Shown here: in pieces, positions 63,557 to 64,000 of the stretch | How the letters are laid out: each line of letters starts with the position of its first letter | How positions within the stretch are numbered: position 1 is the stretch's first letter | Assembly (NCBI GenBank): GCA_017418975.1 | Contig: JAFOMG010000017.1 | Span: 828,537 to 892,536 of the forward strand | Reading direction: 5' to 3' | DNA: 64,000 nucleotides | Origin: Sphingomonas sp. | GTDB taxonomy: Bacteria > Pseudomonadota > Alphaproteobacteria > Sphingomonadales > Sphingomonadaceae | Position numbers and translations under genes: made by a program | The notes under the pieces: model-generated | Databases searched by the model: none | Seen by the model: the letters and a program-made list of their open reading frames with translations, nothing else | What the model was told of the DNA's origin: nothing

Positions 63557-63838
63557 ATGAACGGACAGCCGGCCTATCTGATCGACACGATCCTGGCGCA
63601 GGTGGAAACTGCCATAGCCCGGCATCACGCTGGAGAAGCTGCCCCCCTGTCGACGACGCTCTTACAGAATATTTCCGCCGACCTGAGGCGGGTCCGGGCA
63701 GGATGGCCGTTGCTGGCTGTCGGCTATGGGCATGCAGTATCCGACTGGCCCGAAGAATCCGAACTTCGCAAAGACCTTCTGGACGCCGCGTACCGCCTGG
63801 AACGGGCGCGGCAGAAGCAAGGCAGCCGCCATTCGTGA
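63557..63838 (+). CDS. Small hypothetical protein
   Basis: About 93 residues from ATG 63557 (AGG site about 8 bases upstream) or 100 from ATG 63536. Mostly helical and soluble (LIDTILAQVETAIARHHAGE, LLQNISADLRRVRAGWPLLA, LRKDLLDAAYRLERARQK). Unrecognised. The 200-bp gap before it shows nothing further. Confidence 0.5.
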   Translation: MNGQPAYLIDTILAQVETAIARHHAGEAAPLSTTLLQNISADLRRVRAGWPLLAVGYGHAVSDWPEESELRKDLLDAAYRLERARQKQGSRHS

Positions 63839-63884
63839 AATCGGTTCACGATTTGCGGCCTAGGTTGAGGACTCATATTCTCCA

Positions 63885-63951
63885 GCGTCATCCCCGCTAT
63901 CCCTTCAACCGCCCCCTTCACCCGTCATCCCCGCGCAGGCGGGGATCCAGG
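63885..63951. repeat. REP-like palindromes near the window end
   Basis: A half element GCGTCATCCCCGC at 63886-63898 and a complete palindrome CGTCATCCCCGCGCAGGCGG then GGATCCAG at 63922-63950. No coding gene was recognised from 63839 to the end. Confidence 0.55.
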
Positions 63952-64000
63952 GCCAAGGGCAAGGACGGCGCGGCTCGCCTTGCCGTTTCCGGCACGCACC

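Overview
This is a GC-rich (roughly two-thirds G+C) chromosomal stretch. Its gene content fits an alphaproteobacterium of the Sphingomonas group: a zwf-pgl-edd-glk-eda Entner-Doudoroff cluster, a MutL that carries its own endonuclease motif, FecI/FecR/TonB-receptor signalling, and many small palindromes of the type GTCATCCCGGCGAAAGCCGG scattered between genes. The genus is an inference from gene order and protein style, not a database result.

Layout. 1-5.9 kb: Entner-Doudoroff operon (zwf is cut by the window edge). 5.9-6.9 kb: palindromic repeats, a decayed GIY-YIG nuclease gene and a group III truncated haemoglobin. 6.9-15.0 kb, mostly minus strand: an S10 peptidase, a small unknown protein, mltG, fabF, acpP, two secreted unknowns, fabG, a GxxExxY cassette bounded by inverted repeats, and fabD. 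15-18.2 kb: an RcnB-like protein, a secreted unknown, and the ribosomal operon rpsF-rpsR-rplI with a strong terminator. 18.5-20.9 kb: two tandem CAP-domain proteins and small unknowns. 20.9-28.7 kb: mutL (minus), the divergent rod-shape operon mreB-mreC-mreD-mrdA-rodA, and tRNA-Lys(CUU).

The centrepiece is 28.8-36.1 kb, an RNA-repair locus. rtcR (a sigma-54 activator with an N-terminal CARF-type sensor domain) is divergent from a minus-strand operon. The operon appears to start at a good -24/-12 promoter and reads: structured leader, tRNA-Pro(UGG)-like RNA, rsr (Ro60/TROVE ring protein), three tandem Y-RNA-like genes, rtcB (RNA ligase), an RlaP-type nucleotidyltransferase, and rtcA (RNA 3'-phosphate cyclase). 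Each of the three RNAs has the same Ro-type terminal stem (GGCGA...UCGCC with a conserved internal loop) enclosing a circularly permuted tRNA mimic. Two are opened in the D loop; one is opened in the anticodon region. A tRNA mimic in normal order sits directly in front of the rsr ribosome binding site. A workable model is that damaged tRNA activates RtcR, which drives repair enzymes (RtcB, RtcA, RlaP) together with Ro-Y RNA particles.

36-44 kb: a GT4 glycosyltransferase, a FecI-FecR-TonB receptor set, and a translationally coupled DUF2334 deacetylase, GT4 glycosyltransferase and polytopic membrane protein. 44.4-52 kb: a heavy-metal-type RND efflux system (adaptor, permease, outer-membrane factor) followed by its probable two-component regulator. 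52-58.8 kb: a membrane protein divergent from a tightly overlapping DUF4129-DUF4350-MoxR-DUF58-SpoIIM-RDD operon. 59-64 kb: a VOC protein divergent from a UxaA-type dehydratase across a perfect 20-bp palindrome, then a Cys-rich membrane protein, a gamma-carbonic-anhydrase-like protein and small unknowns.
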